64,000 nt of DNA from Nageia nagi (GCA_050084985.1 JBITNC010000001.1:141856001-141920000); one strand, 5' to 3'; numbered from the stretch's first letter, positions 23,151 to 35,589 are shown. The notes: generated by a model not told the origin, from the letters alone. A program made the numbers and translations.

Positions 23151-26091
23151 TTAATGAGAAGAAAAAAATTATTTATTAATGAGGGGTGGAGCTGGAGGGG
23201 AAAGGGAATCGCCGATTGGAAGGAGGCCGTGGGAGGAAGACCACACAAGCCTGAGCAGTTGTAGGTGAGGTGTGCATTGAGTGGTTGATATGGCCATCTA
23301 TTTTTGCCTTTGTTGATATATGATTTTGATTGCAAAGAGTGGTTTATCCAGCATCGTGATAGGGGGCAGTGGTGCAGCCGACAACAAGGTAGAAATTGTT
23401 TGCGTGAGGCAAAAAAGGAGCTGTTTTTGATGAAGCAAGAGTAGCGGGTTGAAATCCACACTCTGCACTCATCCAACGACCACTGCCATGATACCTCCGA
23501 GAAGTTTGAGGTGGCTTAGCTGCTTGTGTTGTGGGCCTTAGAAAATGGCCTCAAAAAGCATGCCATGGGTGGAGAAACAGGTGGTGTTGAACTGGGAGGG
23601 TTAGCTGCAAGGGAGTTGGGGTCGATGTTCGACGATTAGGAAGGAGGGTTTTAGAAGCTGCCATGGAGGGAGAGATGGGTGGGTGGTGCGCCAGGTTGCA
23701 TGCAACAACTAAGGGGTGTTGCGTCGTCCCCAACCCTCATCATAGTGAAGAACCTTCGAGTCTTAGATGAGCGACAAGATGCCGCCAAGATTGGGGTGGA
23801 ATGGCTAGCAATGGCGCGAGGTTGTGGTGGCGCAACCGCAAGGGAGCCGGCAAGGCAGATGGTTTTGGCGAGGACGGGCTGCCCAAAAAAAATTGTATTA
23901 AATATTTAAAAAAACTAATGCCTATCCCCCTTTTTTTAAATAATTTTTTAAGTTTGTTAATTTTTAACAAACTTATATTTTTAAAAGAGTGGAATCTTTT
24001 TTAGTGAAGGTTATTAATTTTGTTAATAAAAAGGGGGATTTTTTCAAAGTTTCTTTATTAAAAATAGGGGAGAGTAATTTTAAACTTTAGAATTTTTTTT
24101 TACTTAAGGCAATTTTTTTAAGTGTTGAAAAGGGGGTTGTATTTTTTTAACACTTATAGAGGAGTGAATTTTTTAAGGGGAATAATTTCTTATGGTAAAA
24201 TGAGGCTGAATTTTTTGCTAAGTTCAAGTTTTAAGTAAAAAGGAGGGGATTCCTTGTTTTTATTGTTACTTAAAAATAATGAACCCATTCATTTTTGTGA
24301 AGAGATCCTTTTGGGGTTAGTAACAAAACCCATTAAACTCTTAGGTTTAATTTTTGGATGATGTATCGTTTTTAAGCACTTTACTTTATGTTAAGCACTT
24401 TGCTTTTATTTTTTACAAACAAATTGCAAATATTGAAAGTGCATCCTTATAATGAACACATCTGCACACTTATTCCGCAACATTACTTGTTTGGGGAGCC
24501 ACGAGGGGAGGACAAGGCAGATTGGAGCTTTTAGTCCCTCGATCCAAATGGTGTAAAGTCTATACTTCTTAATTGCCCTTAAGTCCTCTGTTGGTCTGGA
24601 CATAACTCCATATAGGTGGATAGACATGTGTGTAGTGATACCACATGTCTGCATGCCCATTCAAGGATTATCCTGATAACCTAGGAGGACAACTTGAAAC
24701 CTAATCAAGATATTTATTTGGCTGATCCAACATACGTCACACCCTTGGAAAATAGCTAGTACTTCTCCTTGTGAAAATATATTGTTGACTAAGGGAAACT
24801 AGTTGAGGATTGGTAGGACTTGGGCTCCATCACGGCTTGGATTTCATCATCAAGTGCTACATGTAGGCATCCAGGTGAAGGCTTAATTTCAAACAAGAAT
24901 ACAACCTCAACTCTACCCTCTCAACACCAATGTTACTTGGTTATGACAAATGTTGAATTCATGGGACATATCATTTATTGGGTTGAAAACATCTTGTACA
25001 ATGTGAAATTAGTTAACAGTTAGCATGCTTTGTTGATGACCTTGGTTAAACAAATTCAACATGTGTAGTTGATTAATTTGGTCAACAAGTTGCAATTGTT
25101 ATATAGTATAATGATCTCTTTTTTAAATGTCCTTAATGGAGTGGAATTTATACTTCTTTAAGTGTAAATATTTGGTGGCATTATTAATTGAAAAATAATC
25201 TCATGGCAATAAAACCTTAGGGTCTTGTGCATGATATGTGACACTATATATTAGTACCTTTTGTGGTTGGAAGTTGTTTTGTGTAAATGAATTAGTATCT
25301 TCCAGGGTTGCAAGTTTATGCCCATTTTTTAGATTGATGTCTATCTACTTTTGAAAAGTGTTTACGTTCTTCATTGAAAATTTGATGGAGTGGTTAAAAA
25401 GGTTTGCCCTTCTCCATGATTGAAAATTTGATGGAATGGTTAAAAAGGTTCAACCTTCTTCATGATTGAAAATTTGATAGAGGTTAAAATTGTTAGCCCT
25501 TCTCCATGATTGAAAATTTGATGGAGTGGTTTAAAAGGTTTACCTTTCTCCATGTTTGAAATTTTGATGGAGTGGTTCAAAAAGGTTTACCTTTTTCCAA
25601 AGTTGCAACTTGTTGGAGTGGTTCAAAAGGTTTGCCTTTCTCCAAAATTGCAACTATCATACAAATTTATGCCATTTTACTTCCATTACTGAAGTTTATC
25701 CATTATGAATAAATGCCCATTTACTTCCATTGCTAGGAAGTGTATTTATGCATTGATTGAAGTTGAATCCATGTTAATGGATTAATGCTACCTTCATCCA
25801 TCATTTGCATCTTGACTAGTAGCATGGTCAAGGTGGCATTATTTGTGGTTTGTTCTACTCTATGAGTCAGTATTGTTGAGGGAGAACCTAAAACCTCTAA
25901 ATCAACATGTTTGTAAATAGAGAAGAACTTATGCATATTGAGTTATGGCCTTCTAGAGTCAAGATGGCATTATTTATGGCATGGTCAAAATGACATGATG
26001 TGGCTTGTAAATCCTAACTTAGTGACATAATAAATTTGGCATTTGGTTGGCTTAATGGCTTTTGCATAGCTTATGATTTTTTGTAATGTCC
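23151..26091. other. Unidentified inserted sequence between copia fragments
   Basis: The first 740 bp (to about 23890) are distinctly GC-richer than the surroundings, with runs such as GGTGGAGCTGGAGGGG. Then come about 500 bp of very T/A-rich sequence, unrecognised sequence, and a 46-bp minisatellite at 25373-25650. Short open frames exist on both strands, but none resembles a known protein. Most of it must be material inserted into, or captured by, the copia element or element B. Confidence 0.5.
25373..25650 (+). repeat. Minisatellite, about 46 bp x 6
   Basis: Diverged units starting near 25373, 25419, 25465, 25509, 25555 and 25602, ending with a partial unit near 25646. The consensus includes ATTGAAAATTTGATGGAGTG and GGTTTGCCTTTCTCCA. 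The last units change GAAAATTT to a GCAACT-type start, showing progressive divergence along the array. Confidence 0.88.
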
Positions 26092-26836
26092 CAAAAATAA
26101 ATATTTTTGTAAATGTCTCCTACACTTAATTATGAAAGTGAAAAGGGGCTTATGTGACTAGGAGACATAACATTAAGTTATTTTCATTTATGTTTTATTT
26201 CTTTAAGTTGTAATAAAGCACTTTAAGTCAAATTAGGGTTTGGGGATGTCAACTTGAAATTAGATCTTCAAGCTATATAAGAGGATGGAGCGTCCCATTT
26301 TGAGTATGTATATGCTATTATATGACTTTGAATTTGAAACCCTAGGTTTCTTGAGAAAGGTTGTGCCCTACTCAAACTCCACCATTGTTTAGGAGACGTG
26401 CCCTAGCTCTGTTGGAGGCATTTGCTGTTGACAAGAGATGAGCCTTGTTGTTGCATTTGCAAACTAAGGAGATGTGCCCTTAGTCATTTGAAATTGCTGT
26501 GGAAGAAATCCAGCTAGTTTCATGGTGTTTTTGCTATTGTGTTTTGTGCCCTTGCTGCCCTAGAAGGGGTTTCCAGCTTTGTGAGCAATATTCAGCTAGA
26601 TTTTTGTGTTTTTTGAGTTAATAGAAACCCTAAGGGGGGTTTATCCCACTTTGGGGAGTTTTCCAGTTCATTTTATGTTCATATTTGAGTACCCTTTTGG
26701 ATGTTCTTTCATTGTATCCATTCAAAAAGTAATACAATTCTATTTTGACTGAATTTTCTAATTGCGATGCAACATTTGTGCTAATTTCTGTGTTTGAGTG
26801 TCCAGTTTTATGTAAAAATAAAAAATGAGTCATTTC
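26092..26836 (+). repeat. Probable solo LTR or LTR fragment
   Basis: Starts TGTAATGTCCCAAAAATAAA, a typical plant LTR beginning. It contains a promoter-like ATATAAGAGGATGG (about 26275) and a T-rich end. No matching second copy, PBS or clear TSD is found in the window, and the right end is a guess. Confidence 0.35.
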
Positions 26837-27048
26837 ATCTTTTGATCAAAGTGCCTTAGTGATTGAGTCATATGTATTTGAAACTCCTCTCAAGAATGGT
26901 GCATTAGTTGTTTAGGACAACGTAATGCTTAAAGACCATGAGATTGGAAGTTTGTAATAAATAAGAAAATGGCAAAATAGTTGATGTTTGGCCTTAGTAA
27001 GTATGCTTTGTCATAAATATTTATCCTTCTTTTAGGCCTTATCAATTG

Positions 27049-29350
27049 TAGAGATTCAAATCCTTGTGTAAGGATAAAGCCATAAGGGCATCTCAAGTCC
27101 TCAAATTGGTGGATTTAGATAGGTCCATGTCATTTAAAAATACTTCCCATGATGACCTTAGTAGAATAACTTGTGGGTATCTACTCGAAACATAATATTC
27201 AAATCTTTGGGATTTCAAAACCTTTGTTGAAAATCAGACTGATTTTAAAATCAAGATGTTGAGAATTGACATTAGAGGTGAATATAATAGCAATGAGTTT
27301 AATGGCTTTTGTGCCAAATACGGGATATGGATAGGTGCATGTTGGGAAATATCCCTAGTTTCGTATGGGGTGAGGTTGTGAACACTACGATCTATACCTT
27401 GAATAAGTTCTCTACGAAAGCAATTGAAGGCAAAACCTTATATAAGGCATGGACAGGAAAGGAACCTAACATCTCTCACCTTAGGCTTTTTTTTGGTTGT
27501 GATGCGTATGCCTTCATTGTTTCTAAGAAAAGGAAGAAGTTGGACAACAGATTCGAAAGGTGCATCTTTGTGGGCTATGACAGTCAACATAGTGCTTACA
27601 AGCTCTACTCTCCTTCCTTTAAAGCAGTGTTCATCTTGAGGGATGTAAAGTTCAATGAACTTCATGAAGAATCTGTTTCTTGTAAGAACCTAGATGATTT
27701 TGATGACTTTTCTGTCGCACCTAACTGGTTGGATATCCGTGTAGATAAGACACCTCATGAGAAAACTTCGCTCACACAAAGGATAACGAGAAGTATGACC
27801 TTCATCAAATCCTTATTTGCTAAAATTGATAGCAAGAATGAGTCCTCATCATTCAAAGAAGCTTCGAAGCACGAATACTGGATGGAAGCCATGAAAGTAG
27901 AGAATGAGGCTCCGATGAAAAATCAAACTTGGGATTTGGTTCCCTATCCCAATAAATGAAAAGTGATTGGCAATAAGTGGATTTACAAGGTTAAATACAA
28001 TTCAGCTGGAGAAATTGAGAAATACAAGGCAAGGTTAGTAGCCAAAGGTTTCACCCAGAAATACAGAGTTGATTATGAAGAAACCTTTGCTCCAGTGGCA
28101 AATATTCCCATATTTAGGTTAATCTTTGCTCTTTCAGTAGCTCAGGGATGGAAAGTTTTTTTAACTTGATGTAAAGAGTGTTTTTTTTTTCAAAGGTGAC
28201 TTAGATGTGGAGATCTATATGAATCAACTAGAAGGGTTTGTTGTGGGCAAGCTAAAGAAGTCTTTGTATGGACTTAAGGCAAACATCTAGAACTTGGTAC
28301 AAAAGGATTTCAAGATACTTTGCGGACATTAGGTTCTCTAAGTGCTTCTCCGATTCAGATCTATATGTGCTCAATCAGGGACAAGACATAGTCTTGATTC
28401 TTCTCTATGTGGATGATCTTTTGATCATAGGAAATAATGATGAAATCATCCAAGAGTGCATATCCAAACTTAAGGCAACATTTGAAATAATTGATCTTGG
28501 TCTTTTGCACTACTATCTTGGTATGCAAGTGTACCAATACAAGAAGTGTACCTACTTTAGTCAATCCAAGTATACTTCAGATATATTGGAAAAGTTTGGA
28601 ATGTGTGAGTGCAAACATGCTACGATACTAGTCTCTCCTAGAATCACTCTAACTCTTAACTCCAACTCTCAGTTGACAGATGCTACGTATAATAGGCAAC
28701 TAATTGGTATTCTTCTTTATTTGACTATCTTCATACCAGATATGCCTTTGCAGTAAATCTTATGGCATGGTTTATACAAAAACCGTATGTTGAGCACCGC
28801 AATGCTATTAAGCAAATCTTGAGGTATGTTGTAGGAAGAAGGATCTTGGTCTCAGGTATTCCAAGTTGCCTTCGTTTGTTCTCTCAGCGTACTCAGATTT
28901 TGACTATGGGGGAGATAGAGATGACAAAATCAACCTCTGTTTGTGTCTAGTATTGGTTTAGGTGCTATCTCTCGGGTTTCTAAGAAGCAACCTATTACTG
29001 CTCTCTCCACCACAGAGGCAAGATATCGAGCCATGTTAGTCGTGACGCAAGAAGCCATTTGGTTAAGGTATCTTTTGAAAGAAATTGGGTATAAGTAGGC
29101 TCATCCATCGCAAATCTCTTAAGATAATCAGTCGGCTATAGCTTTGGCAAAGAACCATGTTTTTTATCAAAGAACAAAATATGTTGAAATCCAAGCACAG
29201 TTTATCATGGAGAAGGTTTTGGATAGTATCCTACAATTGTAGTATTGTCCATCAGTTCTAAACTCCATTAATTTGTACACCAAGCCCCTTCCTAAAGCTC
29301 AATTTTGTAAGCTCAGGGAATTTATTAGGTTGGTGAAGTTGCCCTCAAGG
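27049..29350 (+). pseudogene. Ty1/copia pol remnant (integrase end, RT, RNase H)
   Basis: Conceptual translation gives the integrase core (FVENQTDFKIKMLRIDIRGE, EYNSNEFNGFCAKYGI) and then an intact 216-codon piece from 27309 with LRLFFGCDAYAFI and FVGYDSQHSAYKLYSP. RT follows after a stop near 27957 (NKWIYKVKYNSAGEIEKYKA, LVAKGFTQ, VDYEETFAPVA). The catalytic motif YVDDLLIIGNND is near 28410. RNase H is near 28960-29330 (STTEARYRAM, LAKNHVFYQRTKYVEI). Stops and frameshifts are frequent. It ends at a purine tract CAAGGGGGAA (29346-29355) directly before the 29356 LTR, the expected copia architecture. Gag and protease are not recognisable. Confidence 0.9.
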
Positions 29351-29355
29351 GGGAA

Positions 29356-30090
29356 TGAAGGTTGAATTCTTGTTGAATTCATGTTTGTGATGACAACTTC
29401 ATCTTTAGAAGGATTTTTTGGCTGTATAGTGTTGATCTTTTGTATACTCCTTAATGGTTAGTTTGCTCTGTGTGAAGAACTATTACATTTTTTAGCATAT
29501 GATGGCTTCTACTATCACTATTTCAATTATCCATATGTGAGGAATCAATATGTGCTTTTTGGCATTGTTTAGTTATCCATATGTGAAGAACTCGTATGTG
29601 CTTATGCTCTATTTTTTATGACTGATCAACACGTTTTTTTATACAGCAAGTGACTGAGTATTGGCTTGGCATCTTTGTGATGACTTATAATGCACCATTG
29701 ATCAGTTTATGAATGACATTAATTGATTCATCTATCTTATGTTGATATGAATGTTAATATAATGCATCTGACTGATCTTGTTTATGAGCTGCTTGTAGCT
29801 TGCAAGTTTGTTCTTGAGAGTGTAGGTTACCTACTTCAAGTGAGCAAACTCATGGAGGCTCATCAGGTCAACTTGTGGTTGAATGACTACTTTGTACAGT
29901 GAAACCAATTGTTGTTAATGATTGTATTGTTAACTATTTTGTCAAATGGTAAAGTAGCAAGTCTCAATCTAAGATCTTGTTTATTTTTCAAGGATGTAAA
30001 TGTTCTCATCTTCGATTGTATCTTTATGAAGGAGAACTCTCTTTTACTCTCTATTTCTTCTCGTCTCTTTTCTGTACCCCAATATTGCAT
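29356..30090 (+). repeat. Copia 3' LTR (element C)
   Basis: Starts TGAAGGTTGAATTC right after the purine tract ending the copia pol. The first 325 bp match the fragment at 22921-23150. The right end is uncertain; I place it tentatively where CAATATTGCA precedes a second copia purine tract. Confidence 0.65.
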
Positions 30091-30091
30091 T

Positions 30092-30805
30092 AAGGGGGAG
30101 TGTTGGAATGTATAATGCATTATTGTATGGTTTCTTAATATAATTCACTTAATACTTAAGTATCCCTAAATACCGTAAGTATTTAGTGAATATGATAATG
30201 TAAATTCACTAATACTTAAAAGTATCCCTAGATACCTTTTAAGTATTTATGAATAAGATAATGTAACTTGTTCTATACTCCATATAATGAGCATTCCCCT
30301 TGGGTAAAAGGGTGATGCATATCATGAGTCTCATGACATTGTACAATGGTTGAAAGGGTGATTCAAAGGAGAATTTTGACCTATAAATAGAAGGCCCTCT
30401 CTTTGAGATTACTTACTCAAGTTTGTAGCAAAGTTATGCTCTTGTTTAGGTTATAGGAGAAGTGAGAAAGGGTTGTTGTAAGAGAGTGCTATTTGAGAAT
30501 AAGAAGATCTTAGATTAGTCGATGTACTCCCATGGTTGGAGGAACCATTTTATATTGGTGTCATCTTGTATGAATGCTATTTTGAGTTTGTGTCCTTAAT
30601 GCTTAAGGAATTTAAGAGAGCTTTCATATGATCTTGGGTAAATAGGAATTTAGTTTTATAGGCTTAGTTCTTTCAAAACACTACTTAGGCAAGCTTACCC
30701 TCCCCTCAAAACACTAATAAGGATTTAGCTAGATCATAGATCTAAAAGCTAAACACATACCTCGAGAAACACTCCAAGGAGTAGGCACAGTAGCAAGGGT
30801 CAATA
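30092..30805 (+). repeat. Second copia PPT and 3' LTR (element G fragment)
   Basis: AAGGGGGAG (30092-30100) followed by TGTTGGAATGTATAATGC is a classic copia polypurine tract plus LTR start. The LTR contains CTATAAATAGAAGG (about 30381), a good TATA box. Its internal region is not adjacent, so only the 3' end of this element is recognised. Gag of element B resumes at its right edge, near 30806. Confidence 0.65.
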
Positions 30806-32865
30806 AAAGCATATATTGTTGATTTCCACAAAATTTCTGTCATGATACATGGCATTTCAGAAGAGAGATTGATCTATATGTTCATAGAGGGTTCGAGGGA
30901 ACCCACCCAAGGGTTTGTTAATGCTTTTGATCCCAATTCACTCCAAGCAGCAATAAAGAAAACACTTGCATTGGATAACTCTTCTCCCTAGAAATCTTCT
31001 TTGGGATAATCATATAAAAGAACTACTATGGGAAGAACACCAACATCTTTCAGTTAACCATACAAGCCTTTTCCACAAGGGCTAGGAGCTGGTCTCTCTT
31101 ACCCTTATAATCAGTCAAGTACCAATTGTACATGGAAGAGAGAACGAAACCAAGAGATGACCCGAAGTGATATGAGAAGGAAACAACTATACATCACATG
31201 CAGAGATCCATGGATTCCCTCACATCATTGCATAGGAAAAGGCTAAGTACACCTTATTGAGGTGTACTTTGATGAAGAGGATGAATCTAAAGTAGAAGTA
31301 CAATAATGAGAAAATGAAGGGGAGGAGACATTATAGTTTGTTGATACAAAAACAATGGAAGAGGTGGAGGCACATACCACCATAGTAGCACTTTTAAGAG
31401 CTCCTAGATATCACTCTTTTAGAGTGAAGAGAAAAATTGGTGGGCAACAAATTGTAGCCCTCATTGATGGCAAAGCCACTAATAACTTCATAGATCAAGG
31501 AGTAGTGGCCCACTTCTATTTAAAAACATAAAAGTTTGAAGGCTTTGATGTGTTGGTAGTTGATTGTTATTCTATTTCTTCCAAACAAGAAGTAAAGCAA
31601 CTTATTGTGCTTTTGGATGGACAATAAATCACCTATGATTTCTATGTCATTCCCCTTGAAGGAGCACATTTAGTGTTTGAAGTGCAATGGTTGCACTCTT
31701 TGGGTGAATTCACACAAATTTATCAAAATCTTACTCTCAAGTTTAAGGAAAAAGGGCAAGAGAAGACTATCAAGGGATAAGCCTTAGAGGAAGTACACAT
31801 CGTCACTACAAATAGAATTAAAAGAGTCATATGAAAAGGTCAAGTGGAATGGATTGCTATCTACCATATTGATAAAGAAATTCCAAAAGACAAAGTCACC
31901 ATCGTTGAGGTAACTTACCCGCTTGAAATTCAAGCTTTTCTCACAAAATATTTTGTTGTGCTTAATGATATACTTGCTAGTCTTCCATCGGATAGAGTTC
32001 TTTAGCATAGCATTCAACTAGAACTAGGGACTAGACGCATTCAACTAGAACTAGGGACTAGACATATTACTGTCACACCCTCTAGGCCCCCTTGGAGTTT
32101 TGACAATGAGATTGAGTATGCCATGAAAAAATTACTCACTTTAGGACATATCCATTCTAGTACTAGCTCCTTCGCATCCCTAGTTGTCATGGTCAAGAAA
32201 AGATATGGGACATGAAGAATGTGCATTGATTACTAGGCCTTAATTAAGAAAACCATTAAGAACCAATATTCTATTCCATGTGTTGAGTTGATTGATGAGC
32301 TACATGGAGCAACATTCCTTTTGAAAATTGATCTATGTTCAGGGAACCATCAGATTTGGGTTAAACATGAGGACACTTTCAAGATTGCTTTCTGATATCA
32401 CTATGGCCATTTCAAGTTTTTGATGATAGGCTTTGGATTGACGAATACACCAACCACTTTCCAATCGAGCCATGAATGAGGTATTTAGGCCATATTTACA
32501 AAAAATTGTATTGGTCTTCTTTGATGACAACAAAACTTGGGGGGAACATAAAAAACAATTGAATATCGTATTGGCTATCCTCCAACAACAACAATTCTTT
32601 GTTAAATAGAGCAAGTGTAGGTTTGGCTTGAAGAAAATTTTGTACCTTAGCCATGTATCAAAGAGGAAGGAGTGGAAATGGATCAATTGAAGATCCAAAT
32701 AGTGCAAGAGTGGCTTTCTTCGAAAACTCTCACACAATTGCATGGGTTTGTGGGGTTATGTAGTTGTTATCAAAGGTTCAACAAGGGATTTTCACAACTC
32801 ATTGCCCCCTTGATTGAACTTACAAAAAGGGGTGCTTCCCAAAGGTCACCCAAAGCAAAAAAAGC
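30806..32865 (+). pseudogene. Element B gag C-terminus, protease and RT
   Basis: Gag resumes with YIVDFHKISVMIHGISEERL and FVNAFDPNSLQAAIKKTLAL. A chromovirus zinc knuckle lies near 31190-31245 (CRDPWIPSHHCIGKG, with the first Cys replaced by Tyr). The retropepsin motif near 31460 is degraded (VALIDGKATNNFID instead of DSGA). RT is readable from about 32011 (LLTLGHIHSSTSSFASLVVM, KKTIKNQYSIP, LLKIDLCSGNHQIW, VFFDDNKTW at about 32517, LHGFVGLCSCYQRFNKGFSQ). There are many stops. A 27-bp in-frame tandem duplication is at 32011-32064. The frame runs directly into the hAT-like insertion at 32874. Confidence 0.85.
32011..32064 (+). repeat. 27-bp in-frame tandem duplication in element B RT
   Basis: CATTCAACTAGAACTAGGGA and the next seven bases are repeated (32011-32037 and 32038-32064), adding nine codons before the RT. 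Confidence 0.85.
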
Positions 32866-32873
32866 CTTCAAAC

Positions 32874-33692
32874 CAAGGTTGTCACGGATTGGGGGATGGG
32901 GAAACAATGGGACGAGTCCCCAGGGACAGTAGGGGACGACGACCCGATTTTAGGAAACGCAAGGGGGACGACAAGTATATATATACTAACAAATCCCCAA
33001 AATTTTCAAATTTAAGAAAAGTAGATACTAGATATAGTTTTAATGTTTCATTCATCATTAGCATTCATGATTCATCCATGGACCAATTTAAATGTGTAAC
33101 ATACTTTGAAAATGAAAATCTGTAACTACTAACATACTAACAAGCAACATGTAACATGTAACATGATTATAAAATGAAAATCATAAATCTGAATCATAAA
33201 TGATAAATCAGAATGAGCCATAAATATAGTCTAATAATCATAATGCCATTAAGTTTGAATATGCTAAAGTCCAAAAACATAGTCTTTGACATGAATATGT
33301 CAAATAAGTCAAAAATGACAAATAGGTGTAAATGATAAAATGATTGCAATGTGAATATAAAGGCATGTTTTTAGTGTTGGAGGGGTGGAGACCCTTGTGG
33401 GACCCAACCCCCTAAGGTTTATGAAAAAAAGATGAGATTTTGTTTTTAGTGTGTAAGAGGGGGAGAGAGGGGGGAGGGCGGGAGGACGGTCAGCCATCCC
33501 TCAATCGTCCCCTTTTCAAAAATTTAAAAGGAAACGCCCTTGGGGCTTGGAAAAACATCTTGGGGGTGTCCCCTTCGTATGCCCTAAGAAGGGGATGGCG
33601 GGGAAACGTCCCCTGAGGTGTCCCCTAGTCTTGGGGATATGAGGGATGGGGAAACGAAAAAAAAGGGGGTGACACGTCCCCTGATAACATTA
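32874..33692. mobile_element. Non-autonomous hAT-like DNA transposon
   Basis: An 819-bp insertion flanked by a perfect 8-bp TSD CTTCAAAC (32866-32873 and 33693-33700), the length typical of hAT. Removing it restores the element B frame (KKAFKRFK). Ends form an imperfect inverted repeat: CAAGGTTGTCACGG against TAATGTTATCAGGG on the other strand. Subterminal regions are full of GGGGAAACG, GGGACG and CGTCCCC words in both orientations. It has no transposase, so it would depend on one encoded elsewhere. Confidence 0.85.
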
Positions 33693-33700
33693 CTTCAAAC

Positions 33701-34571
33701 GCTTTAAAACTTGATGTGTTCAAACCCTAACCTTGTTGTACTAGCCTTCTTCAAGTAAGTGGTAAGAATGACATCTTTGTGATGGTAGACCGACTTATGA
33801 AGTTTGCACATTTCTTGTCCATTTCTCGTACATATACAACCCCACAAGTGGTTGATCTATTCTTTAAAGAAGCGTTCTGTTTGCATGGGTTACCTCACAA
33901 TATTGTAAGTGATAGAGATTCTAGATTCACAAGTACTTTTTGGCAAGAGTTGTTGAAACTCACGGGGATCAAATTAACACCAGTACCAATTATCATCCCC
34001 AAATTGATGGCCCAATAGAGATAGCAAATAAATGGACCAAGGGATATTGAAGAAGTTACGCCATGAATCATCAATTAGCTTGGGTTAAATAGCTACACTT
34101 GGGAGAATACTGGCTACAACACCACTCATCATTTGTCCATTGGCATGTCTCCCTTCAAGGCATTGTGCATTGTATGGGTATGATGCACCTACATTCTTAG
34201 AACTAGTCATAACAAAAACTCAAGCATCTACTACCCAATATTTTGTAGAGCAAAGTAAATGGATTTTGGTGGGATTGAAGGATCAGCTACAATGGGCTCA
34301 AAACCAACAAAAGTTATTCACTAATAGGTGTTGAATTGATTGTACTTTTGAGGTTGGAGATTTGGTCTTCCTTTGGCTATAACCCTAATGACAATCCTCA
34401 TTAAAGAAGAGTGGAGCTGAGAAATTAAAATTGTGCTTCTATAGTCATTACAAAGTAATCCAACAAATTGGCGAAGTGGCATATGAATTGGGGCTTCCCT
34501 CTAATAACAAACTTCATAATGGATTTCCTGTCTCATGTTTAAAAAAGGCCATTGGGCAACAAATTACACCT
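33701..34571 (+). pseudogene. Element B integrase fragment
   Basis: After a deletion that removed RNase H and the integrase N terminus, the core is readable from about 33750 (FVMVDRLMKFAHFLSISRTY, LHGLPHNIVSDRDSRFTSTF, WQELLKLTGIKL). It includes the second catalytic Asp in SDRDSRF. Later parts are near 34140-34330 (QSKWILVGLKDQLQWAQNQQ), and the C-terminal domain is at 34440-34571 (IGEVAYELGLPSNNKLHNGF, KKAIGQQITP). It is cut at 34571 by element H and continues at 40343. Confidence 0.85.
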
Positions 34572-35574
34572 TGTAATATCCCCATTTTTCATATTTTTAT
34601 TGCATATATTTGTGGTGAGGAGATTTGGTGTGATAAAGGTATTTTGGTTAAGGTGTGGTGTGAGAGTGAAATGTTGTGTGGATTTAAAAAATAAATAAAA
34701 AAAATAAAAGCGGGGCAAATTTGTTATTAGAGACATAATATTACTTTTAATTTTATTTTTAAGGAGTAATAAGGTAAGTCACTTAAGTGATATAATAAAG
34801 TGCAACCTCAACGAAGAATTATAACATTTGGCTGTAAAAGGAGATGAGGGGCATTCATTTGGGCATGCTTGGATTAGAATTGAATTTTATTCGGAGTTTG
34901 TCCGATTTCATTCTTGTAGATGAAAACCCCAAGAGAAAGCCTTAAGGACGAAAACCTTTATGGCTTGCGGGCTTAAGGATGAAAACCCTTGAGTTCTCCA
35001 TTGCTGAATTCACCCAGGACAAACATTTGTGCTTCATTGGCCACATTGACATTCAAGATCAACATTTGAAGCATTGGAGAGAGGCATTCAGCATTGGTGG
35101 AGCAGCATATCTCCTCTTTGATTCAAACATCCAACCATTTGGAGTATTTTGAGTGATTTTTGTTCATCTTTTAGGTAGATTTGGTATACCAAGTGGGACG
35201 TCCTACCCTAGGAGGCATTTTCCTATGTTTTGCATTCATTTTGAAGCTCCCGGAGGGGTCATTCAGTTGGAGAAAAGCAAAGTGATGTTTTGAGCATTCA
35301 TATCTGTTCGCCCAACCTCTATGGCATTTTTGTGCTCATTGGATACTTGTACTTGTTCTCCTTGGTGAATAATAATTGCTTGGCACTCATTTTTTATTTT
35401 TCTTGGCAATTCTGGTGCATATTTTAGAGCAATTACAGATCTGGTTTGTGGCATAATTTCTGAAATTATTTACAAATATTTTGAGTAATATTGCAGATCT
35501 AGTTTATTGGAAAATTTTGGCAAAAAATTTGAAATTGTTTTGAGTATTTTTATCAGCCTTAGTTTGGCTCATCA
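34572..35574 (+). repeat. 5' LTR of element H
   Basis: Begins TGTAATATCCCCATTTTTC and ends TTTGGCTCATCA. The position of the TATA box of the 3' LTR (TATAAAAGG) reads TGTAAAAGG here (34833-34841), so the promoter that would drive this copy is mutated. Confidence 0.88.
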
Positions 35575-35577
35575 CAG

Positions 35578-35589
35578 TAGTATCAGAGC
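35578..35589 (+). other. Element H primer binding site
   Basis: TAGTATCAGAGC, one mismatch from the initiator-Met tRNA site, three bases after the 5' LTR. Confidence 0.8.

Noticed and set aside
22921-30805. A target-site duplication for the copia insertion
   Set aside because: The base pairs next to 22921 (AAACA) do not recur convincingly at the right edge, so the insertion boundaries are not proven.
32814-33125. 103-codon frame over the start of the hAT-like element
   Set aside because: It begins in chromovirus RT and runs by chance into non-coding transposon sequence.
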